A DNA stretch of 64,000 nt from Hirudinaria manillensis (lineage: Eukaryota > Annelida > Clitellata > Hirudinida > Hirudinidae), in assembly GCA_034509925.1 (NCBI GenBank), contig CM067529.1:10689501-10753500 (forward strand), in the 5' to 3' direction. This document shows positions 30,505-42,038 of the stretch, piece after piece. How positions within the stretch are numbered: position 1 is the first letter of the stretch; each line of letters begins with the position of its first letter. Both the position numbers and the translations under genes were made by a program. The notes under the pieces are model-generated. The model did not search any database, was not told the DNA's origin, and saw only the letters and a list, made by a program, of their open reading frames with translations.

Positions 30505-31848
30505 ATGGTTCTCGAAAATTCTGAATTTGAATCCATGGTTTCAGGTTTGACGAAAGCAATGACGGTAAACGTTCTCGCACTCGAAAGAATTACAAACTCC
30601 GATGACCCAGTGGAAGCATTGAGGCAGGACGTTGGAAAAAAGTCGTTGAAAGAGTGGTTGGAAATGGGTTATGCTCAGGCTCTCAGTCTCATAATGATGG
30701 AACTCGTAAATAGTTGTAGAAGGGATTTAATGGAAAATTATTTAATGCTAGTAGACGCTATCATTCCACCCGCGCCGGATTTTATGGACAGCAATGTTCC
30801 TAAGAACATTTTCAATAGTTCATCGACCAAAAACAAAAAAGAAATTGAAGAATTTATATCCGTGATAACGATGTCTGTCGCAAAAAGTTTGTCTTTAATC
30901 TATCCATTGGGTAAGATAAACAAATCCCTTCTTCCAAGACTCGCCTACCATAGTAGTAAGCTGAGCTTAAACAATTTGTGGTCTTGCTTTTATCCTACAA
31001 TCGCACATTTCCACTTGGGTCCAATTTGCCATAATTTATCTCGCACTGCCTTGGTATTGGTTTCGATATTATTGGAGAAAATGCCAATATCCTGGTCAAA
31101 AAGTAACTTTCACGGCAATATTGTTTTTAATATCAAAATGATATTTTTTCTGAATGACGAAGGCAAGTGCCGTCATATTGATTATCTACGAAAGGTTTGT
31201 CATAACTTGAACTGTGACGATATTTTCGATTTACCGAATGCTTTGAAAACCACGCAGGATTTTGAGTTTAACGGACAATCTCTTAGAACGGATCTGAAAA
31301 GAGCATTAATGTTGATCAGCTCCGAACGATCTAAGGAATATTTTTTCAAACACTTCATTATCGATGGCCTCCTGCAGAAATTTCATTTGCTCCTGTGTAA
31401 ACCTTCTGACGCCGTTGTTCAGTCATCCGCCAATAAGTCATTTCTCACCGTAATTCTAGACTTAGACGTTGACATTCAGGGTCGCAGGGGGGAGATGGTC
31501 GCATTCAGGAACCTTGTTGAACTGGTTGTCAAAACCTTATCTTATATTTTTTCACTTGCGTGTGATGTAAGATGTTGTACAGACGAACACATTGATTGTT
31601 CATTGAGCGCCATTGAAGGCATCAATAAGATTGCTGTCGTGACAGCGGAGCTACTTGAATCTCTCTTTGTTTTAAACGGCAGTTTCGACCAATATATCTA
31701 CATTCCTGCTAAGAACAAGTTAATTGAGGAATATCTGTTTCAGATTAAGATTGGTGACAAATATAAATCCCTGAGTGAGGAATGGTTCGTAAGCCTTAGA
31801 AAAATATGTCCCTGTGTTCAGATTATGAATTTTCTGCTGACTAAATAG
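30505..31848 (+). CDS. Unknown ~440-residue tandem family, copy 4 (altered C terminus)
   Basis: 447-codon frame with ATG start. Very close to copy 5 (shared MSVAKSLSLIYP, SWSKSNFHGN at ~195 and an inserted Leu-Asn before the CDD at ~229). The C terminus differs from all others: a 2-nt CT loss at about 31812 (gtccctgtg against gtccctctgtg) shifts the last codons, so it ends CPCVQIMNFLLTK and uses a stop 16 nt downstream. This is a mild change and does not by itself make it a pseudogene. No recognised domain. Confidence 0.85.
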   Translation: MVLENSEFESMVSGLTKAMTVNVLALERITNSDDPVEALRQDVGKKSLKEWLEMGYAQALSLIMMELVNSCRRDLMENYLMLVDAIIPPAPDFMDSNVPKNIFNSSSTKNKKEIEEFISVITMSVAKSLSLIYPLGKINKSLLPRLAYHSSKLSLNNLWSCFYPTIAHFHLGPICHNLSRTALVLVSILLEKMPISWSKSNFHGNIVFNIKMIFFLNDEGKCRHIDYLRKVCHNLNCDDIFDLPNALKTTQDFEFNGQSLRTDLKRALMLISSERSKEYFFKHFIIDGLLQKFHLLLCKPSDAVVQSSANKSFLTVILDLDVDIQGRRGEMVAFRNLVELVVKTLSYIFSLACDVRCCTDEHIDCSLSAIEGINKIAVVTAELLESLFVLNGSFDQYIYIPAKNKLIEEYLFQIKIGDKYKSLSEEWFVSLRKICPCVQIMNFLLTK

Positions 31849-33290
31849 GTCAAAAATGACAGGCATCATAAATTTGTTTTTGAATGATATTATTTAATTC
31901 ACAATGGCTGGGGACATTTTACTTCCTCCTGATGTCCACCGGATCTTAATGAAATTTTGCATACTTATGTACATTTTTGTGACTAATCGTAAAATTGAAT
32001 TTGTTAAAAAAAAATAAATAAATGCTAATAGAAATATTTAATACTTCTGACACCTGAAAAATACAGATTAAATAATTAATAAATTTACACGGTGGAATAA
32101 CAATTTACAAGATCTACGATTTATCATTGGCGGATACAAATTTTATATTGAAGCCAATGTCCATTTTTTATATTTTGAGTAAAAATAATAAATTTTAATA
32201 TATTCGTTAGAATGTTGTAAATAGTTTTCATTGTTTTAGTTCATTCGATATCATGAAATAAAAGATTTATAATTTTTTTTTTATTTTGTGCATTTTAAAC
32301 TATCTTATATTATCAAACAGGAAGTATTTAGAATAAGGCATTTACTATTAAAAAAATCGAAATAGTAAGTTAATCGATGTTACGTTTAACTGAGGTTTTG
32401 GCCGGTTGCGAGCATCACGGCGTAGTCGGACACTTGGATTCGAACCAGACCCGACACCCTGACAGTTACCATTAAATCATTCAATTGATTGTTGTAATGA
32501 TTAAAGCATATCACTGACGAACCTCGACACTTTGACTGATAAACGCGAATGATGGCGCTTTTCGCAAGAATTTCGATTTGTATGAATAATTAATAAAATA
32601 CACCATAACGTTACCAATTAATCGATGCTTTCGATTTAAAAATCAAGTTATTTGAGAAAGAAGAAAATTTTGAATCGGTTATTTTGTTAATCGGTATTTC
32701 ACTCGAAAGACGTTAAATTCAAAATAAATAATACAAATCTTTTTATTATTAAATGATTTTATTTAATATGTTTTGGATGTCAAATGAATCATCATTCAAG
32801 AAAAAATTAATTTGGATAAAAATCATAAGAAATAGAAAACTAAGAACTTACGGAATATACACTGCTGCCCACTCGGGAATAAATCAAAAACCACATGACA
32901 CTAACTTAATATGTGTAATTAGAATTGATCAACTTACATAGAAAAATTAATTTTTTTTTTATTTTTAATTCGATTCACTATCATATATAATCAATATAAT
33001 TATATCATTATATGTAATTGCATATTATTATATTCATAAAACTAATTTTAATCATACACCTTTAGTTTTCAAAGCGATGGAGTACAATTTTTTAATATGA
33101 CATTGAAACTTAATAAAAACCTTTGCTAAGACAAAGCAGGATACACACTCCGCCCAATAATGATAGGAATGTGACATATTTTTGCAAATTTCTCGAAAAC
33201 TAATTTTATTGAATAATTCATTATTCAAATTTGGACATTACATCACTTTATCACACATAAAACACCTAGAAATTTGAGCTTCCTGTTACC
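31849..33290. other. Unit 4 gene 3' flank and spacer
   Basis: Repeat of the spacer with the SINE A-box half deleted. A 62-codon frame at 32753-32941 exists only because point changes removed stops here; the other units do not keep it open, so I do not call it a gene. Confidence 0.55.
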
Positions 33291-33740
33291 ACTAAATTAC
33301 ATTTGCTTTTGTGCAAACCTCCTGACATCGTTGATCAGTCAGCCGTCAATATGTCATTTCTCACCGTAATTCTATACTTAAAAATTGACACTCAAAACCA
33401 TCACAGTCGGAACGCTGGTACATTTAAGAAGATTGTCAATCTGGTTGTCGAAACCTAATCTTATATTCTTTCACTCTCGTATGATGTAAGATCCTAATGT
33501 TGTACTGACGAACTCATTGACTGTTTAATGAGCACAATTGAAGGCATCGACAAGATTGTTATCGTGACAGCGGAGATACTACAATATCTGTTTGTTTCAA
33601 ATGGCTGCTGGCACCAATGGCTTGGCATTTCAGCCGAAACAATGTTGATTGAAAATGATCAGTTTTTGATTACAGATGCGCACAAATATAGAAAATAGAA
33701 ATGGCTTATAAACTTGGTAAAAATATGTCCTGCTATCGAA
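33291..33740 (+). pseudogene. Truncated pseudogene of the ~440-residue family, unit 4
   Basis: Same C-terminal third relic as in the other units, with the same early TAA. Its sequence is closest to the unit 2 relic (for example the shared cgacaagattgttatcgtg). Confidence 0.85.
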
Positions 33741-35123
33741 TCAAACTGGGAATCAAAACCCTTCGTTGACTAATTTTTTGTTGACTTTGACTGATTAACG
33801 CGAAAGATGGCGCTTTTCACAAGAAATTCAAATGTATAAGTTAAAAAGTGCTCAAATAATTTTATAAATTTATACCTAAACAAATGAATGAGTACGATAT
33901 TGTGAATCACCACTAATAATGACATTCTATGGTCACATATATGGTCAATGATTCTAAGACTTATTAGATCCTTCTAAATGTGATGATCGGTTCTTCAGTC
34001 TTGTGTCTGAGATGGGCGGCCACTTGTTACGACTTTGCCCGAAAACCATCTGATTATTTGGATCTCTTTCGGCAAAATTTAAGAAATAAGTTTGTCCGAT
34101 AAAGTTTATTGTTCAAATTGATTTATTCTACTGAGAATGCTCTTGAATTTATGTCTTATTTCAGTTGGTAAAGTCGAACTCCATGAATAGAATATTTATT
34201 AACATTTAACAACGATTTATCAAAAGCGCTTGGAGTGTTTTTAGAAGTCTCACAAAATAATGCATGTTATCCATCAGCCGTGAAGCAAAATTGTCGTTGA
34301 AACGAAAGAAATCACCAATATTATCTCCCATATTTCAAATTATTTTCCAAGAAATAATCATCATGATGGCGTTCAACTGGTTTATCTTCAACCAAAACGT
34401 GATCATGATTGTGAATTATGATGTGAAAATGCTGTAGAATTTCATAGTGTACATGCTCCTTCTTGCTCGTTCTTAAGGTGTACAGCCTGCCTTTGTGCAT
34501 CAAACTGCAAAACTATTTGCACTATTAAAATAAAATAAATATAAAATAATATAAATATAAAAAAATAAAATAAAATACTATTAAAATAAAACGTTTTTGA
34601 TTAATTTTTAAACAAATATAGCAGGTAATATTTTACAAATATTTTTGGAATGAGTTGAATTATATCACAGAGAACTGTTTTATGTCTTCCAATGTTCTAT
34701 TTTTAGTAACTTTCGCTGGTAACAGAATCAATGATTAGTAAAAACATAATTGGTCACTGTGAGGGGCAAATAGAGAAGTGACAGTCAAAATCCAACTTGA
34801 GCAAGTTTTGTCAGTTTTCAGTGGACTTTTCAGGAGGCAAGATAATATATATTTAGGGTTAGGGTAGAGTTTGGGCATAATTTGGATACCAAAGAAAATA
34901 AGTGGAAATTACAAACAGCAATTAAAAACAGTTTATGCAACTTCATAAATCGGCGCAATAAATACATCTTGGATAATTTTAAAATAATAAGTAGAGGAGA
35001 GAAAAGGGGCAGCATTGGTCCTTTATACATTAAAGGTATAGAAGAACAAAGTCTTGGTCAATAACATTTATTTGCTTTCCTCGGTCTCTGATGGTTACGC
35101 AGAGGGTATCTGTTACTTACTGT
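33741..35123. other. Unit 4 spacer
   Basis: Unassigned spacer with the direct repeat copy (about 33786-33830), minus frame 34321-34500 and TTG-initiated plus frame 34882-35064. No recognised gene. Confidence 0.5.
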
Positions 35124-35285
35124 TCAATTCTTAAATATCCTTAAAAGACCTTTCAACTGGTCTTTCGTGTCCTTTGAATTCCCTTCAACAAATTTCTTCA
35201 GATATTCCTAATTTGCCTTGAAACAACTTTCGCACAGGTGAAATCCAAGATGTTCGGCCGCAATTGGCCTTCTTGGTCTTGGCAT
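35124..35285 (-). CDS. Hypothetical 53-residue ORF, unit 4
   Basis: Same ORF as 28970-29131 (AAEH version) but with FKANE encoded from gccttg rather than gctttg; still open. No function is recognised. Confidence 0.3.
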
Positions 35286-36657
35286 AATTTCGTTTCAAAA
35301 TGACACAAACGAATTTTGCAAACTTTAATTTTTACAATTCCACAATGATGTTTGAATTTGATGTTCTACTGATACAATTTCTATAGGAATCAAACCAAAA
35401 TGAATTAATAACGTTTAATGACATTTATATGAAACCTATATAAAAACACTCCCCTAATCGAGCACTATGTTGTTTCATTGAGAACTTTCAGAGAACATTT
35501 GCACATTACAAACACACATTGCATTTTATTTATATAGATAATTCAATGTTTGGAAAAGATGGACTGCATTTGTGGGAATAAGTAAGCTGTGCCTTGATAG
35601 AAGCCAGAAAATATTTTAGTGAGAGAATTGAAATCCCAGGAGAACATGAAAAGTAAAGTTTGAGGATTCCTGAATATAATATAATCTCGATAAAGAAATA
35701 GAGGAATACATTTTTGGTGTTATAATATTATATTGAAATCTAATTTAAGAACAGATATGGCAAAAACTTTGTTCAAGAGTATTTCGTAGACTGATACAGT
35801 CAAATTTTGCTCGATCCAGACAAAATTCAATATATAATAAATTTGCTATACCACCGACAAATTAGGGTCCTGACAATGTTTATCTAATGAAGTTAGGGAC
35901 ATATTTTCAGTAGGGGGAAGTAATTAAGAAAAATTACCTTGTATTTTTAAGATTTGATCAGGTTAATACTTTCCAAGGACATTTCCATGGAATTTGGTTG
36001 GTCTTATGGGCAAAGTTGACTGGGAGTGTTAATAGGAATGAGAGTGAATGTCGAGATTTTATGTGAGAATTGCGAATTGGAGTGAAGATTAGCAAATTTC
36101 ACCTCAGAACCTTAAAGGAACGGTTGGCAGGACAATTTAAACAAGTGCCACGACATCACGTGCAAGACAGTGCAGGAAGCGGTGGTCGCAAATATGGTGT
36201 GATGCAAGCTTCGACAACGAGATCTGCTGAAAGGAGGTGCGACAGCCATCTTGTTATGAGAGCTTTGGACTGATCTGGTGGGTAACTTGACAAAATAAAG
36301 CTGTTTTTATTTGATAAATAAGGCCATTTTTACAAACCTTCGTAACTATGCCACTTTGCTCGGGCCCGACGGGTGGCGTAGTGGCGAGACTTGAATGTAA
36401 TTTATATGAAGAAGTCAGAAAATATTTTAGAAAAATCGTATCGCGAATTGAGTAATTGGTTGTAAAATATAATAATTTTTAATAAATAAATTAATTAATT
36501 AATTAAAAAAATAATTAATTAATTAAAAAAATTAATTAAAAAATAAATCATACCTTATGAATTATTCAGAATCTTTTGTTCTACTCATTCGTAAAGGCGA
36601 CAACGGCGACACGAAATATAACTACAAAACATAATAGATCAAAGCAGTTAAAAAAGA
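35286..36657 (+). other. Unit 4 end and leader of copy 5
   Basis: Nearly identical to 29132-30504. Contains the 67-codon leader frame (36070-36273) and the AT-rich tract (36480-36547). No gene is recognised. Confidence 0.5.
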
Positions 36658-37974
36658 ATGGTTCTCGAAAATTCTGAATTTGAATCCATGGTTTCAGGTT
36701 TGACGAAAGCAATGACGGTAAACGTTCTCGCACTCGAAAGAATTACAAACTCCGATGACCCAGTGGAAGCATTGAGGCAGGACGTTGGAAAAAAGTCGTT
36801 GAAAGAGTGGTTGGAAATGGGTTATGCTCAGGCTCTCAGTCTCATAATGATGGAACTCGTAAATAGTTGTAGAAGGGATTTAATGGAAAATTATTTAATG
36901 CTAGTAGACGCTATCATTCCACCCGCGCCGGATTTTATGGACAGCAATGTTCCTAAGAACATTTTCAATAGTTCATCGACCAAAAACAAAAAAGAAATTG
37001 AAGAATTTATATCCGTGATAACGATGTCTGTCGCAAAAAGTTTGTCTTTAATCTATCCATTGGGTAAGATAAACAAATCCCTTCTTCTAAGACTCGCCTA
37101 CCATAGTAGTAAGCTGAGCTTAAACAATTTGTGGTCTTGCTTTTATCCTACAATCGCACATTTCCACTTGGGTCCAATTTGCCAAAATTTATCCTTGGTA
37201 TTGGTTGCGATATTATTGGAGAAAATGCCAATATCCTGGTCAAAAAGTAACTTTCACGGCAATATTGTTTTTAATATCAAAATGATATTTTTTCTGAATG
37301 ACGAGAGCAAGTGCCGTCATATTGATTACCTGCGAAAGGTTTGTCAGAACTTGAACTGTGACGATATTTTCGATTTACCGAATGCTTTGAAAACCACGCA
37401 GGATTTTGAGTTTAACGGACAATCTCTTAGAACGGATCTGAAAAGGGCATTAATGTTGATCAGCTCCGAACGATCTATGGAATATTTTTTCAAACACTTC
37501 ATTATCGATGGCCTCCTGCAGAAATTTCATTTGCTCTTGTGCAAACCTTCTGACGCCGTTGTTCAGTCATCCGCCAATAAGTCATTTCTCACCGTAATTC
37601 TAGACTTAGACGTTGACATTCAGGGTCGCAGGGGGGAGATGGTCGCATTCAGGAACCTTGTTGAACTGGTTGTCAAAATCTTTTCTTATATTCTTTCACT
37701 TGCGACTAATGTAAGATGTTGTACAGACGAACACATTGATTGTTCATTGAGCGCCATTGAAGGCATCAATAAGATTGCTGTCGTGACAGCGGAGCTACTA
37801 GAATCTCTCTTTGTTTTAAACGGCAGTTTCAACCAATATATCTACATTCCTGCTAAGAACAAGTTAATTGAGGAATATCTGTTTAACATTAAGATTGGAG
37901 ACGAATATAAATCCCTGAGTGAGGAATGGTTCGTAAACCTTAGAAAAATATGTCCCTCTGCGTTCTATATATGA
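36658..37974 (+). CDS. Unknown ~440-residue tandem family, copy 5
   Basis: 438-codon frame with ATG start and C terminus CPSAFYI. Very close to copy 4 but lacks three codons in the ~180 region (QNLSLVLVA where others have LSRTALILVA) and ends with the normal family terminus. The region at ~350-360 (KIFSYILSLATNVRCC) matches copy 6 rather than copy 4, another mosaic feature. No known domain, signal peptide or clear membrane helix. Confidence 0.85.
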   Translation: MVLENSEFESMVSGLTKAMTVNVLALERITNSDDPVEALRQDVGKKSLKEWLEMGYAQALSLIMMELVNSCRRDLMENYLMLVDAIIPPAPDFMDSNVPKNIFNSSSTKNKKEIEEFISVITMSVAKSLSLIYPLGKINKSLLLRLAYHSSKLSLNNLWSCFYPTIAHFHLGPICQNLSLVLVAILLEKMPISWSKSNFHGNIVFNIKMIFFLNDESKCRHIDYLRKVCQNLNCDDIFDLPNALKTTQDFEFNGQSLRTDLKRALMLISSERSMEYFFKHFIIDGLLQKFHLLLCKPSDAVVQSSANKSFLTVILDLDVDIQGRRGEMVAFRNLVELVVKIFSYILSLATNVRCCTDEHIDCSLSAIEGINKIAVVTAELLESLFVLNGSFNQYIYIPAKNKLIEEYLFNIKIGDEYKSLSEEWFVNLRKICPSAFYI

Positions 37975-38891
37975 ATTTCCTGCTGACTAATTCGGTCAAA
38001 AATGACAGGCATCATAAATTTGTTTTTGAATGATATTATTTAATTCACAATGGCTGGGGACATTTTACTTCCTCCTGATGTCCACCGGATCTTAATGAAA
38101 TTTTGCATACTTATGCACATTTTTGTGACTAATCGTAAAATTGAATTTGTTAAAAAAAATAAATAAATGCTAATAGAAATATTTAATACTTCTGACACCT
38201 GAAAAATACAGATTAAATAATTAATAAATTTACACGGTGGAATAACAATTTACAAGATCTACGATTTATCATTGGCGGATACAAATTTTATATTGAAGCC
38301 AATGTCCTTTTTTTTTTATTTTGAGTTAAAATAAAGAATGTTGTAAATGGTTTTCATTGTTTTAGTTCATTCGATATCATGAAATAAAAAATTTATAATT
38401 TTTTTTTATTTTGTGCATTTTAAACTATCTTATATTATCAAACAGGAAGTATTTAGAATAAAGCATTTACTATTAAAAAAATCGAAATAGTATGTTAATC
38501 GCTGTTACGTTTAACTGAGGTTTTGGCCGGTTGCGAAATTTAAGGCGAAGTCACACCTGGATTCGAACCAGACCCGACATCCTGACAATTAGACGTCCTC
38601 ATACTACGCCATTTGAAGGAGGTGACACGCTGGCTAAGAACGCGACTTGATAAATTGATGTGGACTGTGGGCGAGCCCAGGACAAAGCGACACGCGAGCC
38701 GGTTCAATAAAAGATTATGTAAATATTGATCATGTGAGTAAGTTTTTTGTAGCATCGTTTCAGCTATGTGATAGTTGTTAGAGGCTATTTGAAACCGAAG
38801 GAGCCTATCTAATTCAAAATAAGATTTAGCCAAACTACTTCCTTAAAAATGAACAGCCTTATAATCATTCTCTACATTTGTAACATAACAA
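37975..38891. other. Array end to first lectin gene
   Basis: Family 3' flank (AATAAA at about 38160), SINE relic at 38520-38720, then about 170 bp of unique sequence before the first lectin exon. A 97-codon minus frame (38540-38833) runs through the SINE relic and is not a credible gene. Confidence 0.6.
38520..38720 (-). repeat. tRNA-derived SINE-like relic, copy after gene 5
   Basis: On the minus strand: A-box-like TGGCGTAGTATGAGG (38597-38611) and B-box-like GGTTCGAATCC (38559-38569). A GC-richer stretch precedes the A-box in that sense (about 38615-38710). Same family as 2885-3020 and 47205-47330. A Pol III-derived element is the best explanation; the tRNA of origin was not determined. 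Confidence 0.55.
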
Positions 38892-40291
38892 ATGGAAGCA
38901 ATGTCTGCATTAAATTTATTAGCTGGTAAGAATAGAAAGTTATTGTTAATGATTGTATGTTCATAATTTACATTGGATTTGTTATAAAAATACGAGATAT
39001 ATTTTTATTTCAGAATCTTTGGTAATGCTTAATTTATGGATTAATTTAGCAAAATGCCACTACTATTGTGCTGATGATGTTGGAATATGTTTGTACACCA
39101 ACAAATCATTTGTTATGAGTTGGAACGAAGCCCGTGAAAATTGTCGCTTAAACGGAAGTATTTTATTGGAAATTTATGACGAAAAATATAAAGAAGTCGT
39201 CATTGATGCTATTCACAAGTTTCAGTTAGAAAAATATTATTTAATATTTGGATTGGAATATGTCAATAACCAATTTCGATGGTCCTCAGGTAAGTATTTT
39301 AAATGAATAATTTATTAATTATTTTTTCAACATTTGTTTTTCAATATTTTTATTTTCCTTGCTAATATAAATTTTATGGAAAAGAGTGACATTAACCTTT
39401 ACCAAAAAAGATGAATTCAATGGAACTTGTTATGCATTCCTGGTGGTGAATGGATCCCAATTATCTATTTCTCCTTTGTGTGATTACACACTTCCCAATC
39501 ACACCTTTGTATGTCTAAAAGGTTTTCAATTTTACCAAACATGAATGGAGACGTCATATCCTGACTCTTCTGTTATAACTTTTCAGTCAACAAAATATTT
39601 GTGACAGATACCTGATGACGTTTGTACATCGCAAGAATCGGTTGAAGTTTCACATTTCACCAGTTCTCAACAACATTGGTGAACAACATCCCCTCAAGCT
39701 GGCAATTGGAGTTGGTGTCGTTGTCCCAATGATTGTCATCTCTCTCGTTGTGTTTGATGTCTATTTAAGAAAACGAAGGTGAATCTTTTTTTATTTTATC
39801 TCTAGCCAATTTTGTTGCATTTGTCTACATTTAGTTATATTTAGCTAACTCAGGATAGAAGATTGATAGGAAAATAGAATATGCTATTGTCGCTTAGTGA
39901 TCCACAATCATACTACACCAAAGCATTCTAGATGAATTTGTGCTCTGCTGTTACTGAAGTGTTTTTTTTTCATTTTAAAAATCTAGGTAATAATTTGAAC
40001 ACGATATAATTTATTTATCAACGTATTACACTTTTAAAGGTTTTCCATTGTTTTTTGTTTGTTTTTTTACAATTGTTTAAGGTCCAAGAGATCAGCATTA
40101 GTCTGTCATGTTACCTCAAAAAAAAAGCAGAAGAGAATTGCAAGTCGAATGAAAATTCCACTGATATGAAAGCTTCAGTAAATGTGAATGACAGGACAAT
40201 TGACGTTCCAGATGAGGATCATTACGAGGGTCTTGTTGTATATGAAAATAACCATCACCATTACGACATCATGGGTTCTGAGAAATATTAA
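38892..40291 (+). CDS. C-type-lectin-like receptor A, Tyr-rich tail (splicing uncertain)
   Basis: Proposed exons: 38892-38925, 39014-39289, 39387-39521, 39664-39778, 40096-40291 (251 codons, in frame). Signal-peptide-like start, CTLD with CHYYC, SWNEARENC, the WIGL-like block YLIFGLEY, and GTCYAF ... FVCLK. There are no EPN/QPD or WND motifs, so calcium-dependent sugar binding is not expected. The stalk is short, with helix AIGVGVVVPMIVISLVV, basic RKR, then a tail with HYEGL, VVYENN and HYDIM. Two acceptors are unusual: the positions used by sister genes (39597 and 40081) would break the frame, while AGs further downstream (39663 and 40095) restore it. Either this gene shifted its splice sites and shortened the stalk, or it is decaying. 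Confidence 0.65.
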
Positions 40292-42038
40292 GTTACGCGT
40301 TTACTTAAAGTAATACTTTAATATTTAGATTTTTGATTCTGATTTCATTATTCGGTGTGAAAGTGAAACTGAAGCAAATATGTATAAAATATAATTATGT
40401 ATGATATAAAGTATAATATTTGATATAATGTTATAAATAATGTATGAGACGAAATGTCTTGTAATGTAAGCCATAATTTTATTAGTAATATTGTTGTTAG
40501 TGCCTTGTGATTGTAGAAAAATAATGTTTATAAAAATTGAATTTTTCGTCGGCTTGGATTGTATCTTTATCTATCTAATTTTATTGTATCTATTACAAAC
40601 TCTGAAATAAATATATTTTACTGAAAACATTTCAATTCTATTTTCATTGTTTTCTAACTATTTAAGATTGAAATTCTTATTAAATAACTTCAAACCACTA
40701 GTCTCAATATTTAATCCTGACACATTCAGAGTGGTTGATGCGAGATGTTATACGCTCGTTGATTGTCTGGTTTAGATATATAATACGATTAATTGATTTT
40801 AATTTAGAAATGATTCATAACCCATTTGAAATAAATTCAGTTGACCTCTGCTGTGGTATTAAATATATGATAACTGTTATGACTCCAGAATATCGAGATT
40901 TAAACGGTTTTTTAAAATCACCGCAACACGATACGGTACGAAATTACAACCGGAAACGAACGTGCCTCGACGCCCGAGGTACACAAAACCAAAGATTCAT
41001 ATAATCCTACAACAATAACAAATTTAAATTAATTATGTTTAATAAAAATTGATTCAGAAACTAATAAAATAACAAACAAATTCAACCCTGTGGGATTCCT
41101 TGTATCAACCCTAACAAGTCAATTCTTTTCAAACATCATCTGGAACAACTTCAGTTCATGTCTTTATTAAATTTGACCTCACATTAATTAATTTGAGAAG
41201 CCCCCCGGATTGCAACAATATTCATAAAACACATAAAAATGCATTATGCAATGATTATGTAATTGGATGTTTTAATACCACTATAAAATTCCTTCTCTTA
41301 AGATGATATGCCAATTTGGTAAGCGTTTAAAGACGATGTGATCAACTCTACTTTATTTGTGATGGCTAAAATTCTACAAAAATAAAATTTAAATTTAATT
41401 TTGTTTAATTAGCTCGAAAAATATTAATTAAATATTAAATTATATATTAAATTATAAACATTGTCGTTGTTGATATTCTATAGCTAATCATTTAATAGTT
41501 TGGGAAAATGTCTGTTTCTATTTTCACAGATCCAATTAGAGCGATGGTTCAAAGGTTACGGAGATGAACCGATGATCATCTGATTTAGTATAAAGAACGT
41601 AATTTTTTTTAAATATTTTTTTTTCATTACCTTGCTTATTTATTGTAAGTAATTTTTCAAAATAAGTTTATTAAACATAATCGCAAGTACATTAAATTTC
41701 AAATGTAAATAATCAGTCTAAACATTAGCAACTATAAAAAGAAAAACGTGACCATAAGATGAAAACACAAAAAAACACCAAGTAGGATCTAAACTCTTAG
41801 GAATATCTCAACCACGTAACAAACGCATAACGATTCCATTCAGATGGCTCAGAGAAATAAGAAATGAGCTACTAAATCGATTAAACACAGGATGTCCCAG
41901 GTTATGAATATGTTCGTTAATATCTTAAAAGTAAGACTTTGATCTTAAAGTTAGAACTCTAGAGAATTGTTCTGCAGTTCAATAATTACTTTCAATTTAA
42001 AATTTAATCACTTTAAAGTTCAAAATTCAATATAAAAC
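40292..42038. other. Spacer between lectin genes A and B
   Basis: AT-rich. It contains a solo LTR (40875-41014) and a block at about 41527-41580 loosely similar to the upstream module at 309 and 44660. The 41720-41940 stretch resembles 57200-57440 upstream of lectin gene G, so it may contain shared regulatory sequence. No gene is recognised. Confidence 0.5.
40875..41014 (-). mobile_element. Solo LTR related to element 2
   Basis: On the minus strand it reads like a diverged, shorter element 2 LTR (TGTTGTAGGATTATATG..., then TCTTTGGTTTTGTG, GTCGAGGCACG, CTCGATATTCTGGAGTCATAACA). It is 140 bp against 175 bp and flanked by a perfect 5-bp duplication ATAAC (40870-40874 and 41015-41019). This is the expected product of LTR-LTR recombination. 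A spurious 89-codon plus frame (40735-41004) overlaps it. Confidence 0.88.

Larger units (their letters stand above)
29992..36145 (+). repeat. Tandem array unit 4 (uninterrupted)
   Basis: The only full unit without a retrotransposon: 6154 bp from leader motif to leader motif. It is the best reference for the unit. Gene 3 to gene 4 and gene 4 to gene 5 start distances are 6156 and 6153 bp. Confidence 0.92.
36146..38720 (+). repeat. Tandem array unit 5 (truncated right end)
   Basis: Last unit of the array. It keeps the leader, gene and SINE relic, but has no truncated pseudogene, small ORF or spacer; sequence after about 38720 is unlike the other units and leads into the lectin genes. Its SINE relic is complete and resembles that after the sixth gene (47205-47330), not the half-deleted copies in units 2-4. 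Confidence 0.85.

Noticed and set aside
32753-32941. 62-codon frame in the unit 4 spacer
   Set aside because: Closed by stops in the other three units; present by chance substitutions.
38540-38833. 97-codon minus-strand frame
   Set aside because: Runs through the SINE-like relic, including its B-box; no coding features.
40735-41004. 89-codon plus-strand frame
   Set aside because: Mostly antisense translation of the solo LTR at 40875-41014.
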